Positions 60,487-64,000 of a stretch of DNA of 64,000 nucleotides are shown piece by piece. The first letter of the stretch is position 1. Every line of letters begins with the position of its first letter. A program made the position numbers and the translations under genes. The DNA comes from Caulobacter segnis ATCC 21756 (lineage in GTDB: Bacteria; Pseudomonadota; Alphaproteobacteria; Caulobacterales; Caulobacteraceae): the NCBI RefSeq assembly GCF_000092285.1, contig NC_014100.1:1798001-1862000 (forward strand). Direction: 5' to 3'. The notes below the pieces were generated by a model, which was not told where the DNA came from, made no database searches, and was given only the letters and a program-made list of their open reading frames with translations.

Positions 60487-61344
60487 ATGCCCGATTCCGT
60501 GTTCGCCGCCATTCGCGCCAGCCTGCACCATCTGGCCCTGGCCTCGCCCGATCCAGCCGGTCTGGCCGACTTCTACGGCCGCGCGCTGGGCCTGCGGGTC
60601 GAGGCGGCCGCGCCCGGCCTTATCGGGCGGGCCAAGGGGCGGACGCTGATCTTCCAGCCCGGCGCGCCCAAGACGCTCGCCTTCGCCGCCTACGCCGTGG
60701 AGGACCTCTCCGACCTTGCGGCCCTGCGCGAGCGGGCCGCGACAGCGAAGGTTGCGCTGGAGGCCTCGCCATCCCCGCTCTTCGGGCCCGAAGCGGTCTG
60801 CCTGCGCGATCCCGACGGCAATTGTTTCGTTTTCGGCCTGCCGGCCGCCCACGAGGCCGCGGCGGTCCATGACGGGGCCGCGGCGCGGGAGGCCCGGCTC
60901 CAGCACGTGGTCTTCGCCAGCCGCGATGCTCAGCGCCTGGCGGACTTCTACCAAGCGGTGCTGGGATTTGCGTTGTCGGACGTGGTTGTCGACGAGGCCG
61001 GTGGCGTGCGGACCTCGTTCCTGCGCTGCAGCGCCGAGCACCATAGCCTGGCGGTGTTCCAGGCCGCCGAGAACCGTCTGGATCACCATTGCTACGAAGC
61101 CGGTGAATGGGGGCTGATCCGCGACTGGGGCGACCACATGGCCGGCCATCACATCCCGCTGGTCTGGGGCCCCGGCCGGCACGGCCCCGGCGACAACCTC
61201 TTCATGTTCGTCCACGACACCGACGGCAACTGGGTGGAGATTTCGGCCGAACTCGAAATCGTTGAGCCCGATCGCGCCGTCGGGTCCTGGCCGCACGAAG
61301 AACGCACCCTCAACAGCTGGGGCCAGGGCCTGCTGCGAAGCTGA
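60487..61344 (+). CDS. VOC-type extradiol ring-cleavage dioxygenase
   Basis: A 285-residue two-domain type I extradiol dioxygenase. The N-terminal vicinal-oxygen-chelate module (LHHLALASPDPAGLADFYGRALGL) is followed by the catalytic one: metal His in LQHVVFAS, second His in HHIPLVWGPGRHGPGDN and Glu in NWVEISAE. It should open a catechol-type ring by meta cleavage with Fe(II). Its place between the cleavage oxygenase and a fumarylacetoacetase-family hydrolase fits a ring-degradation route. Confidence 0.88.
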   Translation: MPDSVFAAIRASLHHLALASPDPAGLADFYGRALGLRVEAAAPGLIGRAKGRTLIFQPGAPKTLAFAAYAVEDLSDLAALRERAATAKVALEASPSPLFGPEAVCLRDPDGNCFVFGLPAAHEAAAVHDGAAAREARLQHVVFASRDAQRLADFYQAVLGFALSDVVVDEAGGVRTSFLRCSAEHHSLAVFQAAENRLDHHCYEAGEWGLIRDWGDHMAGHHIPLVWGPGRHGPGDNLFMFVHDTDGNWVEISAELEIVEPDRAVGSWPHEERTLNSWGQGLLRS

Positions 61345-61378
61345 CCCGCCGCCTGCATCAACATTCTGGAGATTTGAC

Positions 61379-62227
61379 ATGAAGATCGCGAGCTTCAGGG
61401 CCGCGGGCGCGGCCTCGTGGGGTTTCGTCGACGGCGACCATGTGATCGACGTCGGCGCGGTGCTCGGCGAGCAATATCCCGACCTGGAGGCCCTGATCGC
61501 GGCCGAAGCCCTGGATGTCGCCAAGGCCGCCATCGCCGAGGCTCCGCGCGTGCTCCTGGCCGAGGTCGTCTTGACGCCCGTGGTGTCGCGCCCGGGCAAG
61601 ATCTTCTGCATCGGCCACAACTATGAAAGCCATCGTCAGGAGACCGGTCGCGCCAAGGTAAGCTATCCGTCGGTCTTCTTGCGGTTTGCCGACACCCTGA
61701 CGGCGCACGGCGCGGCGCTGCTGCGCCCGAGGGAGTCGACCAGCCTCGACTACGAGGGCGAGCTGGCGGTTATCATCGGCAGGGGAGGTCGGCGCATCTC
61801 CGAGGACGAAGCCATGGCCCACGTGGCGGGCTTGGCCCCGTCCAACGACGCCTCCATCCGCGATTGGCAGTGGCACACCCAGCAGTTCACCCCGGGCAAG
61901 AATTTTCCGCAGACCTGCGCGCTAGGCCCCTGGATGGTGACGCCCGACGAGATTGAGGACCTGGGCGCGGTGACAGTCACCACCCGCCTCAACGGCCAGG
62001 TCATGCAGAGCCAGCCGGTGTCGGACATGCTCTTTCCGATCCCGCGCATCATTGCCTACATCTCGACCTTCACGACGCTGTCCCCTGGCGACGTGATCCT
62101 CACGGGCACGCCGGGTGGCGTGGGCGCCAAGCGCGAACCGCCGGTATGGATGAAGCCCGGCGACATTGTCGAGATCGACATCCCGGGTGTGGGTCTGCTG
62201 GTCAACACTGTCGCGGATGAGACCTGA
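61379..62227 (+). CDS. Fumarylacetoacetate hydrolase family protein
   Basis: A 282-residue FAH-family enzyme: RPGKIFCIGHNYESHRQE, metal-binding DYEGELAVIIGRGGR, NDASIRDWQW and ILTGTPGGVG. Such enzymes hydrolyse acylpyruvates or hydrate/decarboxylate products of meta cleavage. ATG 61379 lies 34 bases after the dioxygenase gene. The hydroxylase gene starts 3 bases after its stop. Confidence 0.92.
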   Translation: MKIASFRAAGAASWGFVDGDHVIDVGAVLGEQYPDLEALIAAEALDVAKAAIAEAPRVLLAEVVLTPVVSRPGKIFCIGHNYESHRQETGRAKVSYPSVFLRFADTLTAHGAALLRPRESTSLDYEGELAVIIGRGGRRISEDEAMAHVAGLAPSNDASIRDWQWHTQQFTPGKNFPQTCALGPWMVTPDEIEDLGAVTVTTRLNGQVMQSQPVSDMLFPIPRIIAYISTFTTLSPGDVILTGTPGGVGAKREPPVWMKPGDIVEIDIPGVGLLVNTVADET

Positions 62228-62230
62228 GTG

Positions 62231-63901
62231 ATGGCGGCCAAGACCAGATCGCGCACCGGCGTCGGCAAGGGCGGGCTCGACCATGTTCCGATCATCGTCG
62301 TCGGCGCCGGGCCCACCGGCCTGACCCTGGCCAATCTGCTGGGCGTCTATGGCGCAAAGACCCTGGTTGTCGAGCGAAACGCCGGCACCGTCTCCGAGCC
62401 GCGCGCCGTCTCGATCGACGATGAGTCGCTGCGCACGATGCAGGCGGCGGGGTTGATCGACATCGTCCTGCCGACCGTGGTCGCCGGCTATGGTTCGGAA
62501 TATCGCACGCCGAGCGGACAGCCCTTTCTCAAGGTGCACCCGACCGGACAACCCTACGGCTATCCGCGCCGCAACGCCTTTCGACAGCCCACCCTCGAGG
62601 CGCAGCTGCGCAAGGGGCTGGAGCGTTTCGCTCATGTCGAACTGCGCTTCCGCACCACATTCGTCGACTTCGAACAGGATGAAGACGGCGTGGTCGTCAC
62701 GCTAGAGACGGCGGCCGGGGAGAAGGTCCAGGTCGCCTGCGACTATCTCGTTGGCGCCGACGGATCCTGGAGCGCGGTGCGCACCAAGCTTGGCTTGACG
62801 TTGGAGGGCGAGACCTTCGCCGAGAAGTGGCTGATCGTCGATCTGGAGCGCTCGCCCTGCGCCAGCCGCGAAACCCAGGTGTTCTGCGACGTACGCCGTC
62901 CCTGCATTGCTCTGCCCGGCCCAGAACTCACCCGTCGCTACGAGTTCAAGCTCCTGCCAGGCGAGACCAGCGAGCAGGTTCTGGACGATGCGGTCGTCGC
63001 CAAGCTCCTGAAGGACCATGGCGCCGACGCCGGCAGCGTGATCAAGCGCAAGACCGTCTACACCTTCCACGCGCGCCTGGCGCCGCGATGGTGGCAAGGC
63101 CGGGCGTTTCTGGCGGGCGACGCCTGCCACCTGACGCCTCCTTTCGCCGGCCAGGGTATGAACAGCGGTCTGCGCGACGCGCATAACTTGGCTTGGAAGC
63201 TGGCTTGGGTCCTGGCTCGGCGCGCGCCGCCCAGCTTGCTGGAAACCTACGAGCAGGAACGGCGCGACCACGTCTGGGCGATGATCCAGCTGGCCCTGCG
63301 GATGGGCCGGATCATGGGGCCCAAGACGTACTGGCATGGCCTGGCGACCCAGACCGCGTTCCGGGCCCTCAGCCTGTGGCCCGCGGCGCGCGACTACTTC
63401 GCCGAGATGAAATATAAGCCCAAGCCCAGGTTCGACGCCGGCTTCATCCTCGCCGACGGCCAATCGGAGCGTAAGACCGTGGTCGGACGGCTCCTGCCCC
63501 AGCCCAAGGCCAGGGACGGAAAGGGTGGTGAGGACCTCCTGGACGCCTGGCTGGGCGACGGCTTCGCCCTGATCGGCGTGGAGGTGGAGCCACAGGTTCT
63601 GGCCAGGATCGCCGCTAGCCCAGCCATCGCTCGACTGGCGCCGAGGATCGTGCGTTTGGGCGGCGCGGTCGACGCGTCCGGCGCAAGCAACGTCACCGCT
63701 CTGGCCCTGTCGTCCGGGGACGCAACGGCGCTGGTGGGCCAGGCGGGGCGGGTGCTGCTCGTCCGTCCTGATCGCTATGTCGCCGGCGCCTTCCTGCCCG
63801 AGGAGACAGCCGCCTTCGCCGCGCGTCTGAATGAGCTGCTCGGAACCGTGCCAACGGTTCAGGCCGCGCCCGGGGCTTCTGCCTTGGTCAGGGTGTTCTG
63901 A
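62231..63901 (+). CDS. FAD-dependent aromatic hydroxylase, MhpA-like
   Basis: A 556-residue group A flavoprotein monooxygenase: FAD motif VVGAGPTGLTLANLLGVYG, VERNAGTVSEPRAVSIDDES, YLVGADGSWSAVR, and GDACHLTPPFAGQGMNSGLRDAHNLAWK. It resembles MhpA/PheA-type phenol and hydroxyphenylpropionate hydroxylases with a C-terminal thioredoxin-like extension (residues 420-556). It should add an ortho hydroxyl so that the extradiol enzyme can act. ATG 62231 or the GTG just before it may start translation. Confidence 0.92.
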   Translation: MAAKTRSRTGVGKGGLDHVPIIVVGAGPTGLTLANLLGVYGAKTLVVERNAGTVSEPRAVSIDDESLRTMQAAGLIDIVLPTVVAGYGSEYRTPSGQPFLKVHPTGQPYGYPRRNAFRQPTLEAQLRKGLERFAHVELRFRTTFVDFEQDEDGVVVTLETAAGEKVQVACDYLVGADGSWSAVRTKLGLTLEGETFAEKWLIVDLERSPCASRETQVFCDVRRPCIALPGPELTRRYEFKLLPGETSEQVLDDAVVAKLLKDHGADAGSVIKRKTVYTFHARLAPRWWQGRAFLAGDACHLTPPFAGQGMNSGLRDAHNLAWKLAWVLARRAPPSLLETYEQERRDHVWAMIQLALRMGRIMGPKTYWHGLATQTAFRALSLWPAARDYFAEMKYKPKPRFDAGFILADGQSERKTVVGRLLPQPKARDGKGGEDLLDAWLGDGFALIGVEVEPQVLARIAASPAIARLAPRIVRLGGAVDASGASNVTALALSSGDATALVGQAGRVLLVRPDRYVAGAFLPEETAAFAARLNELLGTVPTVQAAPGASALVRVF

Positions 63902-64000
63902 GCGACGGGCGGCGTGGCGTGGGCGGCTAGCGCCTGGGTGACCGTGCGGCCTGCTTGCCGGACCGTTTCAACCCAGGTGCGCTCAGTGGCGGCGTCGATC
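63859..64000 (-). CDS. Possible C-terminal end of a gene beyond the window
   Basis: A leftward frame enters at the right edge (AATERTWVETVRQAGRTVTQA) and stops at 63859, overlapping the hydroxylase end by 43 bases. Its helical, polar translation looks plausible, but too little is visible to name it. Confidence 0.3.
   Translation of the reverse strand, partial: IDAATERTWVETVRQAGRTVTQALAAHATPPVAQNTLTKAEAPGAA

Noticed and set aside
1..64000. CRISPR arrays, insertion sequences and prophage genes
   Set aside because: No regularly spaced repeats, transposase motifs or phage structural genes were seen in either strand.

Overview
This 64 kb window is GC-rich alphaproteobacterial DNA. It looks like a Caulobacter or Phenylobacterium relative: cold-shock, DUF192 and NDUFS4-like genes sit next to tRNA-Pro and tRNA-Arg, there are large TonB receptors, and the soluble PAS chemoreceptor is of caulobacterial style. 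The genus is an inference from gene content and codon use; no marker gene was compared.

Region 1 (1-1401) is core genome: the end of a cold-shock-domain protein, a DUF192 protein, tRNA-Pro(TGG), an NDUFS4-like complex I subunit and tRNA-Arg(TCT).

Region 2 (about 1402-21000) is a defence island starting at the 3' end of tRNA-Arg. In order it holds an AraC-like fragment, an unknown protein, a Septu-like pair (HNH nuclease plus an ATPase that carries its own degenerate HNH-like domain), an Avs-like STAND NTPase with an Mrr nuclease domain, a small papain/transglutaminase-like protein, a Shedu nuclease, a short Argonaute with SIR2-APAZ partner (SPARSA type), and a tightly coupled four-gene operon (unknown small protein, QatC/Cap9-like QueC homologue, XRE-ImmA regulator/peptidase, PIN-like nuclease). 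A perfect 17-bp palindrome lies just upstream of this operon. The operon is the best candidate here for an undescribed system. No integrase and no right-hand att copy were found.

Region 3 (21301-30270) is ordinary chromosome: LysR and RidA genes tail to tail, a PAS chemoreceptor with a GAF protein, and many small genes. It shows decay: exonuclease III is cut in half and fused to the remains of a small secreted protein gene, and two small genes carry likely frameshifts.

Region 4 (30271 to the end) is a catabolic cluster. It encodes two carotenoid/lignostilbene-type cleavage oxygenases, two aldehyde dehydrogenases, two acyl-CoA-dehydrogenase-fold flavin monooxygenases with a flavin reductase, a luciferase-like monooxygenase, four SDR proteins, an MhpA-like hydroxylase, a VOC extradiol dioxygenase, a fumarylacetoacetase-family hydrolase, an esterase, a stand-alone riboflavin kinase, two DUF8021-like proteins, two TonB receptors and an MFS transporter. 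The layout suggests uptake and cleavage of a stilbenoid or other alkene-linked aromatic, oxidation of the aldehydes, ring hydroxylation, meta cleavage and hydrolysis; the substrate is inferred. Control appears to come from two unusual regulators with two GntR-like DNA-binding domains each and from an IclR protein. Two sets of repeated upstream motifs (CCGTCTRGTTTA at five promoters; AAAAATGCATA-N12-GTGACAAT at two) are candidate operators.
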